A stretch of DNA of 64,000 nucleotides from Hexactinellida sp. DTS-2022 (Eukaryota; Porifera; Hexactinellida), in NCBI GenBank assembly GCA_028753945.1, contig JAPNXP010000011.1, positions 1,488,001 to 1,552,000 on the forward strand, written 5' to 3'. Positions within the stretch are counted from its first letter, which is position 1, and each line of letters begins with the position of its first letter. Position numbers and translations under genes: made by a program. Below the pieces are notes generated by a model. The model searched no databases and was not told where the DNA came from. It saw only the letters and a list, made by a program, of their open reading frames with translations. Positions 11,253 to 23,133 of the stretch are shown here, piece by piece.

Positions 11253-12671
11253 TCTCCGTAGACGGTGCCCTGGCCTGAGCTTTATAGTTGATGGGCTGAA
11301 ACTTGGCATGTAGGTGCGTATGGACCGTCTAATTTGCACCTGGGGTTACGATTTTTGATTAACGAATTTTTGACACATCTTTAACACCTTTCAAAATTTG
11401 TCTGGTCCATAACTCAAAATATGTTTTACTAAACCCCCAAATTTTATTTCACATTTGGATTCACCATAAAATTCTGCGTCTGATGGGAGAGGAATATTTT
11501 CAAAAATATGTTTAATTTCTGCCATAAATGGGGTTTGAAATTTCTTTGTTTACTCACACTTCAATTTCAGTAAAAGTGTTAAATCTAATTCTATTGTTTC
11601 AACTTGTAATAATTATATTGATTTAACTTGTTAAATCTTACTCTATTGTTTCAACTTGAGATAAATATATTGATTCAACTTATAAATTCCAGCTGGCTTC
11701 TATTTAATTGTAGTATTACTATACAATGGATTAAATAAAATATAATGATATAAGGAATTTGTTGACTAAACTCAAATCACCGTGGATAACATTGCTAAAA
11801 TAAATAACTAATTATTTAATTTATTATCAATAAGTAATGAATGAATGGCATTAAACTAAAGATGGTTTATGATAGAACCGTTAAGATTTTACATACCACA
11901 ACAACGACAGATTATGTGATTATATTTACTTCTGCGTTAATATTATTGCACTGTTAATATACTGACGTAATTAATTATAATTAATTCAGTCAGTATATGA
12001 CTTATATAGATGCTTCCAATTTGTTTATTAGGGGTTATCGAGTGTGCGGAGTTGAAATTTGATGGACAAATTAATTTATTTATTATTTATGACAAAATAA
12101 TTAAACTTAATAAATATAAGTTGACATTGAAATTGGTGTTAAATTATAAATAATATTAATAATTATATATACTAATTAATTAAATATCATAAATCTCAGA
12201 GATCATAGAAGATAGAAACAAACTTTCAATTTATCAATTGGTCCTTATGGCACGTGCCACCTGTACAAGTGGATCTTGACACCTTGAGGTGATGATGACA
12301 TCGTTAAAAAAATGTGTTTTTACAATTTTGTTAATTCGATATTAAAAATGGGTTAGTTCATGTTGGGTGATGACCCAACACTCACATAAAAAATGCTGAG
12401 TCATAAGTTGTTATATTCTACTCAAACTTGAATATCGCTAAAAGGAAGTGAACTAAAACGAAACTTCCACCACTCTAAGGGTCGATGACTTCTGTAACAC
12501 CTTTTTGAAATGATTTAACACCTTTATAGTGATGATGACTTGGCGAAAACAAAATCCAAAATTGCATCCTGTGCCGACAGCTTGTTCCATTGGAGGCACT
12601 ATCAATAAACCACCAACAAAATATAGTGCCACCAAAGGAACATGCGTCGGCACAGGCTGCAATTTTGGATT
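11253..12671 (+). repeat. Array unit U1 (long form, forward)
   Basis: Starts TCTCCGTAGACGGTGCCCTG, contains TTTGCACCTGGGGTTACGA and the marker GTGGATAACATTGCTAAAAT, and ends in a hairpin at 12553-12671. About 1.42 kb. No open coding structure; short frames are incidental. Confidence 0.8.
12553..12671. repeat. Terminal hairpin of U1 (type example)
   Basis: Two arms of about 48 bp, one starting AATCCAAAATTGCA with GTGCCGACAGC and TTCC.TTGGAGGCACTAT, the other its complement ending TGCAATTTTGGATT, around a loop CAATAAACCACCAACAAAAT. The same hairpin ends units at 14476-14594, 16380-16498, 17895-18009, 19716-19833, 20570-20687, 21529-21647 and 22377-22479. Arms differ at a few positions between copies, but the pairing is kept. 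Confidence 0.85.
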
Positions 12672-12677
12672 TTTTTT

Positions 12678-12990
12678 ACTGTGCCGACTATACTATAGTA
12701 TAGTGGCCCAGTTCTAATCTTACTGCCTTTAATATTATTATTATTATTTTTACTGTGCCGACTATACTATAGTATAGTGGCCCAGTATTGGAATCACTGC
12801 CTTTATTATTTTTACTGTGCCGACTATACTATAGTATAGTGGCCCAGTATTGGAATCACTGCCTTTATTACTGTGCCGACTATACTATAGTATAGTGGTC
12901 CAGTATTGGAATCACTGCCTTTATTATTATTATTATTATTACTGTGCCGACTATACTATAGTATAGTGGCCCAGTATTGGAATCACTGCC
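12678..12990 (+). repeat. Second cluster of five 35-bp near-palindromes
   Basis: Copies start near 12678, 12751, 12815, 12869 and 12941, with the same core CTATACTATAGTATAG and spacer TATTGGAATCACTGCC. Spacing varies with the length of TTA runs. Confidence 0.85.
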
Positions 12991-13008
12991 TTTATTTTTA
13001 TTATTTTT

Positions 13009-13168
13009 TCTCCGTAGACGGTGCCCTGGCCAGAGCTTTATAGTTGATGGGCTTAAACTTTGCATGTAGGTGCGATGGGACCGTCTAATTTGCACCTGGG
13101 GTAACGATTTTTGATTAAGAAATTTTTGACACATCTTTAACACCTTTCAAAATTTGTCTGGTCCATAT
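13009..13168 (+). repeat. Array unit U2 (first 160 bp only)
   Basis: Starts TCTCCGTAGACGGTGCCCTG like the others but stops after AAAATTTGTCTGGTCCATA, where U3 begins after a short T-rich linker. Confidence 0.75.
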
Positions 13169-13182
13169 TTTTATTTTTATTT

Positions 13183-14594
13183 TCTCCGTAGACGGTGCCC
13201 TGGCCAGAGCGTAATTGTTGATGGGCTGAAACTTGGCATGTAGGTGCGATGGGACCGTCTAATTTGCACCTGGGGTTACGATTTTTCGTTAACAAATTTT
13301 TGACACATCTTTAACACCTTTAAAAGTTTGTCTGGTCCATAACTCAAAATATGTTTTACTAAACCCCCAAATTTTATTTCATATTTGGATTCGCCATAAA
13401 ATTCTGCGTCTGATGGGAGAAGAAATTTTTCAATAAAGGGTTTAATTTCTGCCATAAATGGGGGTTGAAATTTCTTTGTTTACTCACACTTCAATTTCAG
13501 TAAAGTGTTAAATCTAATTCTATTGTTTCAACTTGTAATAATTATATTGATTTAACTTGTTAAATCCTACTCTAGTGATTCAACTTGCGATAATTATATT
13601 GATTTAACTTATAAATTCCAGCTGGCTTCTATTTAATTTTAGTATTACTATACAATGGATTAAATTAAATTAATTTATATAAGGAATTTGTTGACTTTAC
13701 TCAACTCACCGTGGATAACATTGCTAAAATAAATAACTAATAATTTAATTTATTATCAATAAGTAATGAATGGCATTAAACTAAAGATGGTTTATGATAG
13801 AACCGTTAACATTTTACATTCCACAACAACGACAGATTAAGTGATTATATTTATTTCGGCGAGAATATTCTTGCACAATTAATGTACTGACGTAATTTAT
13901 TATAATTAACTCCTTTTGTATTTAACTTATAGACGGTTCCAATTGGATTATTGGGGTTATCGAGTGCGCTGAATTCAAATATGATAGTGAAATTCGATTT
14001 AAATTAATAATAAGTGCATATAATTGAACTTTATTTATTTTGCTGTATATAATAATGGTGTTAAATTATTAATACATTAATTAAATTTTTATACTAATTA
14101 GCTAAATTTCATTAATCTCAGAGATGATACAAGATAGAAACAAACTTTCAATTTATCAATTGGTCCTTATGCCAGGTACCACCTATACAAGTGGGTCTTG
14201 ACACCTTGAGGTGATCATGACATCGTCAAAAAAATGTATTTTTACAATTTTGTGAATTGAATAATTCGCATGGGTTAGTTGGAGTTGGGTGAATACCCAA
14301 CACGCACCAAAAAAATGCTGACTCAGCAACATATTATATTCTACTGAAACTTGAATATCTCTCAAATGAAGTGAGCTAAATAGAAACTTCCACCACTCTA
14401 AGGGTCGTAGCCTTCTGAAACACCTTTCTGAAATAATTTAACACCTTTATAGTGATGATGACTTGGCGAAAAAAAAATCCAAAATTGCAGCCTGCGCCGA
14501 CAGCATGTTCCTTTGGAGGCACTATCAATAAACCACCAACAAAATATAGTGCCACCAAAGATACATGCGTCGGCACAGGTTGCAATTTTGGATT
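13183..14594 (+). repeat. Array unit U3 (long form, forward)
   Basis: Complete long unit ending in a hairpin at 14476-14594. It is closest to U4, which lies in inverted orientation at 16380-17795; both share the diagnostic stretch near GATGATACAAGATAGAAAC. Confidence 0.8.
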
Positions 14595-14629
14595 TTTTTA
14601 TTATTGTTATTATTATTATTATTAGTCCG

Positions 14630-14716
14630 TATCCTCTACACACAACAGAGTTTAGTTAACTAGAAGCCCAAATTTGTAGGATGGGTGTCTCATGGGTTAC
14701 AGATGTGCACCTGGGG
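14630..14716 (+). repeat. Diverged start of a further array unit
   Basis: Begins GTCCGTATCCTCTACACAC and reaches GTGCACCTGGGGTTAA, where the TTAA element is inserted. The unit resumes at 16309 (ATTAACAAATTTTTTAC) and breaks off at U4. Confidence 0.5.
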
Positions 14717-14720
14717 TTAA

Positions 14721-16304
14721 GGCCCCTCTCGGGTTAATTTTGAATTATTTAAATAATTGAGTTTATTTCGTTTTTATTAGTTATAATACCCGGGAGGATA
14801 ATATTGGAAAATTTGGCATAATTCTGAGGACAATTGAACTCACTAGAGCAATTTGAAATTAGGGAATGTCTGTTATATGGCCAAATTGAGAGTAATATAA
14901 ATTACGGCCACACAATCCTGGTCAGATAAATTGAGATTCGATTGTTTTTGGATAGTACACCAGAAAGTAAAGCCACATTGAAAATTTCAGGTGTATCTGA
15001 CTAATAGTTTTGCTGTAGCGACCATTATGAGATCCAGGAATGTGAAGGACATCATGGAGGGTGACTTTTTCAAATGGAATGAAAGTTTTGTAGGCTGGCA
15101 CTGCCACAATTTGTTATCAATATAGTTGTTATTCATACAAAAGTATATTTGCATATCTACTTAGGTTGTAAACCTAAATTTTCAACATTCCAAAAATTAA
15201 GTTCCGAGTTATAGTCATTTGAAGTCAGATTTGGACTGTCAAGGTGCCTAGTCTGACTTCAAAGGGCATTAACTTTGAAAGTTTGTATTGTAAAGTTTAG
15301 ATCAAGGGTCATTCCCATATTAAATATATATTCAATCGTTTACACTTGGTTTCAAACAATTTGGATAAAAACTGTGAACGCTTTAGCATTTTAAACTTTC
15401 TGACCTTTCAACTCATTGGGTGGTCCTTTTACATCTCTACATTGAATCTCAGAAACCCGTCGACCAATAATGAAATATTTGAGTGCAAAATGCTCGCAAT
15501 ACCCGGTTTCCTATTCGTCCATAATACATTTTATGACCCTAACTCGCAAAAATCTTCCAAATGACCATATATGGGCATATAATGTGCCCATTTTGATGAT
15601 TTAGCATATTTATTTCTTCAAAACTATAAACTCTAGAGCTTAGCACTAAATTTCCCATCACATCCATATAATATTGCAAACCCATTAGAATCACAATTGA
15701 AACCATTTTCCTAAAGATTGCTGTCCTATATATTGACCGGAATACCCTCATAATAGTGTGAAAAGTAAATTTAAAATTCCATTTATTTTTGGTTCAACTA
15801 TTGCAAATTTGGTCCAAATTGTTTGAAACCAAGTCTAAACTAACGAGGACATATGTAATTCGGGGGGATTTTTCAAACTAACCTCTAGCATAAAAAAATT
15901 CAGAATTCTATATCTTTGAAGTTCCACTTGGAATGCATATTACATAAAACATCGAATAATGCTAAAATTGGCAGTCAAAATGTGACTTCGAAGGGCTATA
16001 ACTCACAAAGTTTGTATGTTAGTAGTTAGTTTGAAAAATCCCCCCGAATTACATATGTCTTCATCAGTTTAGACTTGGTTTCAAACTATTTAGACCAAAT
16101 TTGCAATAGTTGAACCAAATGTAAATAAATTTTCAATTGAAAATTGACCTTTTCATGATGATACACACATTCCTCAGCACTAAACAGGTGGTAATTGCAA
16201 AAGTAGGGCGCAGATTCACTTGAAATTTTCAATGTATCTATACTTCACTGGGTACTATACGAAAACAGTCTTATCTCAATTTCCAAATTAACCAAAGAGG
16301 GGCC
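14721..16304. mobile_element. TTAA-flanked non-autonomous element (piggyBac-like)
   Basis: Termini GGCCCCTCT / AGAGGGGCC sit between TTAA at 14717-14720 and 16305-16308. The insertion splits an array unit, whose sequence resumes on the right side. TTAA duplication is the piggyBac signature. The 1584-bp interior has internal inverted repeats (ATGTAATTCGGGGGGATTTT near 15851 and its complement near 16031) and no transposase. Confidence 0.7.
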
Positions 16305-16379
16305 TTAAGATTTTTTATTAACAAATTTTTTACAAATTTTTAACACCTTTCAAAATTTGTCTGGTTCCTACCCAAAAAA

Positions 16380-17795
16380 AATCCAAAATTGCAGCTAGTG
16401 CCGACGCATGTTCCTTTGGTGGCACTATATTTTGGTGGTGGTTTATTGATAGTGCCTCCAAAGGAACATGCTGTCGGCACTAGCTGCAATTTTGGATTTT
16501 TTTTCGCCTAGTCATCATCACTATGAAGGTGTTAAATTATTTCAGAAAGGTGTTTCAGTATGCAACGACCCTTAGAGTGGTGGAAGTTTCCATTTAGCTC
16601 ACTTCATTTTAGAGATATTAGAGTTTCAGTAGAATATAATCTGTGATGACTCAGCATTTTTATAGTGCGTGTTGGGCATTCACCCAACTCCAACCAACCA
16701 ATCGAATTATTTAATTCACAAAATTGTAAAAATACATTTTTTTGACGATGTCATCATCAGCTCAAGGTGTCAAGACTCACTTGTATAGGTGGTACGTGGC
16801 ATAAGGACCAATTGATAAATTGAAAGTTTGTTTCTATCTTGTATCATCTCTGAGATTAATGAAATTTAGCTAATTAGTATAAAAATTTAATTAATGTATT
16901 AATAATTTAACACCATTATTATATACAGCAAAATAAATTAAGTTCAATTATTTGCACTTATTATTAATTTAAATCGAATTTCACTATCATATTTGAATTC
17001 AGCGCACTCGATAACCCCAATAATCCAATTGGAACCGTCTATAAGTTAAATACAAAAGGAATTAATTATAATTAATTACGTCAGTACATTAATTGTGCAA
17101 AAAGAATATTCTCGCCGAAATAAATATAATCACTTAATCTGTCGTTGTTGTGGAATGTAAAATCTTAACGGTTCTATCATGAACCATCTTTAGTTTAATG
17201 CCATTCATTCATTACTTATTGATAATAAATTAAATTATTAGTTATTTATTTTAGCAATGTTATCCACGGTGAGTTGAGTAAAGTTAACAAATTCCTTATA
17301 TAAATTAATTTAATTTAATCCATTGTATAGTAATGCTACAATTAAATAGAAGCCAGCTGGAATTTATAAGTTGAATCAATTTAATTATCGCAAGTTGAAT
17401 CAATAGAGTAGGATTTAACAAGTTAAATCAATATAATTGTTACAAGTCAAAACAATGGAATTAGATTTAACACTTTTACAGAAATTGAAGTGTGAGTACA
17501 CGAATAAATTTCAACCCCCATTTATGGCAAAAATTAAACCCATTTTAAAAAGTTTTCTTCTCCCAACAGACGCAAAATTTTAAGATGAATCTAAATATGA
17601 AATAAAATTTGGGGTTTAGTAGAACATATTTTGAGTTATGAACCAGACAAATTTTGAAAGGTGTTAAAGATGTGTCCAAAATTTGTTAATCAAAAATCGT
17701 AACCCCAGGTGCAAATTAGACGGTCCCATCGCACCTACATGCCAAGTTTTAGCCCATCAACTATAAAGCTCAGGCCAGGGCACCGTCTACGGAGA
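16380..17795 (-). repeat. Array unit U4 (long form, inverted)
   Basis: Hairpin first (16380-16498), then the unit body reversed, ending CACCGTCTACGGAGA at 17795. It is the inverted near-copy of U3, so U3 and U4 form a 1.4-kb inverted repeat around the TTAA element. Confidence 0.8.
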
Positions 17796-17840
17796 AAAAA
17801 ATAAAAATAAATAAATATTATTAAAGGCAGTAAGATTAGA

Positions 17841-17872
17841 ACTGGGCCACTATACTATATAGTCGGCACAGT
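17841..17872 (-). repeat. Inverted 35-bp palindrome, shortened
   Basis: Reads ACTGGGCCACTATACTATAT then AGTCGGCACAGT; three bases of the palindrome core are missing. Confidence 0.75.
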
Positions 17873-17894
17873 AAAAAATAATAATAATAAAAAT

Positions 17895-18719
17895 AATCCA
17901 AAATTGCAGCTGTGCCGACGCATGTTCCTTTGGTGGCACTATATTTTGTTGGTTTATTGATAGTGCCTCCCAAGGAACATGCTGTAGGCACAGGCTGCAA
18001 TTTTGGATTTTTTTTCGCCAAGTCATCAACGCCCAAGTTGTGAAGAAGCATTTGTTAATTGGTCCGAGTCACAAGGAACGGTAGATAAATTTGAAGTTTG
18101 TTTCTATCTTAAACCATCTTGAGTTTGATGCCATTCATTCATTATGTATTGATAATAAATTATATTATTAGTTATTTATATTAGCATTGTTATCCACGGT
18201 TGAGTTGAATTAAGTCAACAAATTCCTTATATTATGTTATTTAATTTAATCCATTGTATGGTAAATTAAATAGAAGCCAGCTGCAATTTATAAGTTAAAT
18301 CAATTTAATTATCGCAAGTTGAATCAATAGAGTAGGATTTAACAAGTTAAATCAATATAATTATTACAAGTTGAAACAATGGAATTAGATTTAACAGTTA
18401 TACTGAAACTGAAGTGTGAGTAAACAAAGAAATTTCAACCCCCATTTATGGCAGAAATAAAACTCTTTATTGAAAGTTTTCTTCTCCCATCAGACGCAGA
18501 ATTTCATGGTGAATCCAAATGTGAAATACAATTTGGGGGTTTAGTAAAACATATTTTGAGTTATGGACCAGACAAATTTTGAAAGGTGTTAAAGATGTGT
18601 CAAAAATTTCTTAATAAAAATTCGTAACCCCAGGTGCAAATTAGACGTCGACTCCGAACCTACATGCCAAGTTTCAGCCCATCAACTATAAAGCTCTGCC
18701 AGGGCACCGTCTACGGAGA
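17895..18719 (-). repeat. Array unit U5 (short form, inverted)
   Basis: Hairpin 17895-18009, then a body lacking the middle of the long form (the segment carrying GACACCTTGAGGTGATGATG). Ends CACCGTCTACGGAGA. Confidence 0.75.
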
Positions 18720-18758
18720 AAAAATAATAAAATAAATAATAAAGGCAGTGATTCCAAT

Positions 18759-18793
18759 ACTGGGCCACTATACTATAGTATAGTCGGCACAGT
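18759..18793 (-). repeat. Inverted 35-bp near-palindrome
   Basis: Complete copy of the palindrome in inverted orientation, marking the U5/U6 boundary. Confidence 0.8.
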
Positions 18794-18811
18794 AAAAATG
18801 TTATATTAAAG

Positions 18812-19833
18812 CCACAATTTTTTTCACTATTGGATTCACGATAAAATTTTGCGTCTGATGGAAAAAAATGCAAATTTTTAGAATTGGTAATTCATGCCAT
18901 AAATGGGGATTGAAATTTCTTTGTTTACTAACACTTCAGATCAATTGAAAGTGTTAAATCTAATTCTATTGTTTCAACTTGTGATTATTAAATTGATTCA
19001 ACTTGTGAGATCGAGTAGGCTTCTATTTTCCAATTGAAAAAAAAGATTATATATTTCACAACAACGACAGATAATGTGATTATATTTACTTCTGCGAGAA
19101 TATTATTGCACTGTTAATATGCTGACGTAATTAATTATAATTAATTCAGTCAGTATATTACTTATATAGATGCTTATAATTTGTTTATTAGGGGTTATCG
19201 AGAGTGCAGAATTGAAATTTGATAAACAAAATTAATTAATTAATTATTCATGACAAAATAATTTAACTTAATAATTGTAAGTTGACATTGAAATTGGTGT
19301 TAAATTATAAATAATATTAATTATTATTTATACTAATTAATTAGATATCATAAATCTCAGAAATCAAATAAGATAGAAACAAACTTCCAATTTATCAATT
19401 GATCCTTATGCCACGTAACACCTCTACAAATGGGTTTTGACACCTTGAGGTGATGATGACATCGTCAAAAAAATGTGTTTTTACAATTTTGTTAATTAGA
19501 TATTTAAAATGGGTTAGTTGATGTTGGGTGATGACCCAACACTCACAAAAAAATGCTGAGTCATCAGCTATTATAATCTACTCAAACTTGAATATCTCTA
19601 AAATTAAGTGATCTAAATTGAAACTTCCACCACTCTAAGGGTCGATGCCTTCTGTAACACCTTTTTGAAATAATTTAACACCATCATAGTGATAATGACA
19701 TGGCGAAAGAAAAAAAATCCAAAATTGCAGCCTGTGCGACAGCATGTTCCTTTGGAGGCACTATCAATAAGCCACCACCAAAATATAGTGCCACCAAATG
19801 AACATGCGTCAGCACAGGCTGCAATTTTTGATT
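18812..19833 (+). repeat. Array unit U6 (5'-truncated, forward)
   Basis: Lacks the TCTCCG start, begins within the body near TGGATTCACGATAAAATTTT, and ends with a hairpin at 19716-19833. Confidence 0.7.
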
Positions 19834-19851
19834 TATTTATTTATTTTTATT

Positions 19852-20687
19852 TCTCCGTAGCAGGTGCCCTGGCCACACCTGTATACATTGAGGGCTGAAA
19901 CTTGGCATGTAGTTGCGGAGGGACCGTCTAATTTGCACCTGGGGTTACGAAATTTTATTAAGAAATTTTTGACGAATCTTTAACACATTTCAAAAATTTT
20001 CTGGTTCATAACTCAAAATATGCTTTAATAAACCACAAGATTTTATTTCATATTTAGATTCATCTTAATATTCTGCGTCTGATGGAAGAAGAAAATTTGT
20101 TAAATTTGTTTTAATTTCTGCCATAAATGGGAGTTGAAATTCCTTTCTTTACTCAACACTTCGATTTCAATAAAACTGTGAAATCTAATTCCATTGTTTC
20201 AACTTGTAATAATTATATTGATTTAACTTGTTAAATCTTTCACTATTGTTTCAACTTGCGATAATTAAATTGATTCAACTTATAAATTCCAGCTGGCTTC
20301 TATTTAATTGTTTTATTACTATACAATGGATTAAATAAGATATAATAATATAAGGAATTTGTTGACTAAACTCAAATCACCGTGGATAACATTTCTAAAA
20401 TAAATAACTAATAATATAATTTATTATCAATACATAATGAATGAATGGCATTAAGCTCTAGATGGTTTGTGATAGAAACAAACTTCAAATTTATCAATCG
20501 TTCCTTGTGGCTCGGATCAATTGACAAATGGATCATGACACCTTGAGCCGTTGATGACATGGCGACAAAAATCCAAAATTGCAGCCTGTGCGACAGCATG
20601 TTCCTTTGGAGGCACTATCAATAAACCGCCACCAGAATATAGTGCCACCAAAGGAACATGCGTCGGCACAGGCTGCAATTTTGGATT
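19852..20687 (+). repeat. Array unit U7 (short form, forward)
   Basis: Starts TCTCCGTAGCAGGTGCCCTG; hairpin at 20570-20687. About 0.84 kb, with the same internal deletion as U5, U8 and U9. Confidence 0.8.
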
Positions 20688-20690
20688 TTT

Positions 20691-20806
20691 ACTGTGCCGA
20701 CTATACTATAGTATAGTGGCCCAATATTGGAATCACTGCCTTTATATTTATTATTACTGTGCCGACTATACTATAGTATAGTGGCCCAGTATTGGAATCA
20801 CAGCCT
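20691..20806 (+). repeat. Two 35-bp near-palindromes
   Basis: Copies at 20691 and 20756 between U7 and U8, same core CTATACTATAGTATAG. These bring the total to 14 in the window. Confidence 0.85.
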
Positions 20807-20826
20807 TTATTATTTTTATTATTATT

Positions 20827-21647
20827 TCTCCGTAGACGGTACCCTGCCCTCACCTTTATACATTAAGGGCTAACATTTGGCATGTAGGTGCGGAGTGACC
20901 GTCTAATTTGCACCTGGGGTTACGATTTCCGTTCAAAATTTCTTAACACCTATTTAATCTAATTAAACCTCATAACATGAAATAATTGATATTGAGCTTG
21001 ATAAATTTTACATGTACGGATAGAGAATTAAATTCTACACCTTTTACAGTGCACAAATTTTCAAATTGGGCTTCATTTGTGCCACAGTAGAGTTGCAAAT
21101 TTCCTTTGTTTACAAACACTTCAGTTCCATTGAAAGTGATAAATCTAATTCTATTGTTTCAACTTGTAATAATTATATTGATTTAACTTGTTAAATCTCG
21201 CTCTATTGTTTCAACTTGCGATAATTATATTGATTTAAATTCTAAATTCCAGCTGGCTTCTTTTTAATTGTAGTATTACTATACAATGGATTAAATTAAA
21301 TATTATAATATAAGGAATTTGTTGACTCAACTCAACCAACCGTGGATAACATTGCTAAAATAAATAACTAATAATATAATTTATTATCAATTCATAATGA
21401 ATGAATGGCATTAAACTCTAGATGATTTATGATAGAAACAAACTTCAAATTTATCTACCGTTCCTTGTGACTCGGGCCGATTAGCAAATGGTTCTTTACA
21501 CCTTGAGGCCTTGATGACTGGGCGAAAAAATCCAAAATTGCAGCCTGTGCCGAAAGCATGTTCCTTTGGAGGCACTATCAATAAACAACCAAAAATATAT
21601 AGTGCCATCAAAGGAACATGCGTCGGCACTGGCTGCAATTTTGGATT
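20827..21647 (+). repeat. Array unit U8 (short form, forward)
   Basis: Starts TCTCCGTAGACGGTACCCTG; hairpin at 21529-21647. Confidence 0.8.
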
Positions 21648-21661
21648 TTTTTATTATTATT

Positions 21662-22479
21662 TCTCCGTAGCAGGTGCCCTGGCCACACCTGTAAACATTG
21701 AGGGCTGAAACTTGGCATGTAGTTGCGGAGGGACCGTCTAATTTGCACCTGGGGTTACGAATTTATTAAGAAATTTTTGACACATATTTAACACCTTTCA
21801 AAATTTGTCTGGTCCATAACTCAAAATATGTTTTGATAAACCCCAAAATTTTATTTCATATTTAGATTCATCATAATATTCTGCGTCTGATGGGAGAATA
21901 AAAGTTGTTAAAATTGGTTTAATTTCTGCCATAAATGTGAGTTGAAATTCCTTGTTTACTCAACACTTCAATTTCAATAAAACTATGAAATCTAATTCCA
22001 TTGTTTCAACTTGTAATAATTATATTGATTTAACTTGTTAAATCTTTCACTATTGTTTCAACTTGCGATAATTAAATTGATTCAACTTATAAATTCCAGC
22101 TGGCTTCTATTTAATTGTAGTATTACTATACAATGGATTAAATACAATATAATAATATAAGGAATTTGTTGACTGAACTCAAATCACCGTGGATAACATT
22201 GCTAAAATAAATAACTAAAAATATAATTTATTATTAATACATAATGAATGAATGGCATTAAACTCAAGATGGTTTATGATAGAAACAAACTTCAAATTCA
22301 ACAATCGTTCCTTGTGACTCCGACCACTTAACAAATGGTTCTTCACACCTTGGGCGTTGATGACTTGGCGAAAAAAAATCCAAAATTGCAGCCTGTGCCG
22401 ACCAGCATGTTCCTTTGGAGGCACTATCAATAAACCACCACCAAAGGAACATGCGTCGGCTCAGGCTGCAATTTGGATT
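21662..22479 (+). repeat. Array unit U9 (short form, forward)
   Basis: Starts TCTCCGTAGCAGGTGCCCTG; hairpin at 22377-22479 has a shortened loop. Last unit before the right arm. Confidence 0.8.
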
Positions 22480-22482
22480 TTT

Positions 22483-22769
22483 TGTTATGGCTTCATTATC
22501 TTTAGATTTAAAAATAGCATTAATTACAGGTACTATTTGTTTTAATGAATTCTAAGATTTCGTATTTGATTTCATTATTTTAAAACCAATATTCGCTAAT
22601 AGAAAAAGCAAAAAGTATGTTTAAAATTAAGACATTAAGATAGGTATTAACACCGATTATTCGGTATTTAAATTGTTTGGTTACTTTGGTAGAATACTGT
22701 TCTAATTAATATTCCTGCACCAATAATACAGTACTGTATTATAAATCTAAAGATAAAGAAGCCATAACA
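22483..22769. mobile_element. MITE at the right edge of the array
   Basis: Inverted termini TGTTATGGCTTC..TATCTTTAGATTTA and their complement ending GAAGCCATAACA. It is inserted in a T/A run exactly between U9 and the right arm. Class unknown; no clear target duplication can be told apart from the T/A run. Confidence 0.65.
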
Positions 22770-22894
22770 AAAAGTGAAATGTAATTGTCTGAATGAACTG
22801 AGAAACCTGTGAAGTTCTAACAGTCATTAGATGATTAGTAGAGCGTGTCATTCTAGTATAGATAGTGAATATCCATGGTTTGTGTCATTCTAGC
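22769..22894 (+). repeat. Right inverted arm bracketing the array
   Basis: Reverse complement of 10798-10923, including the first codons of the MULE gene but no gene beyond it. Confidence 0.8.
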
Positions 22895-23079
22895 ATACAA
22901 CAGGTCTATTCTAGTAATTGAAGACCTAAAGTTGTTAAAAAGTAATAACAAATTAATTCCTTATCGAAGGCACAAATGTTGTTAAAAAGAAACAACAAAT
23001 TAATTCCTCATTTGAAGCCCAGAAGTTGTCAATAAGAAAAATATCTCAAATTGAGCAGTAGGATACATCCCAAACTGTG

Positions 23080-23133
23080 GCGTAGGACATATTCCGTACA
23101 GTATCGTAGGACAAATTCCGTATAGTATCGTAG
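23080..23133 (-). repeat. Right subterminal repeats, first block
   Basis: Repeats of ATCGTAGGACAAATTCCG, inverted relative to 8285-8470; interrupted at 23134 by a hAT insertion. Confidence 0.6.

Noticed and set aside
10924-22479. Array of palindromes and regular repeats as a CRISPR locus
   Set aside because: Repeats are palindromic transposon-like units with near-constant spacers (TATTGGAATCACTGCC) and T/A runs, in a eukaryotic context with no cas genes.
12453-22545. Recurring 60-90 codon frames such as those with PKEHA..GTGCNFGF
   Set aside because: They are translations of the unit hairpin on both strands and differ in frame between copies; no protein family.
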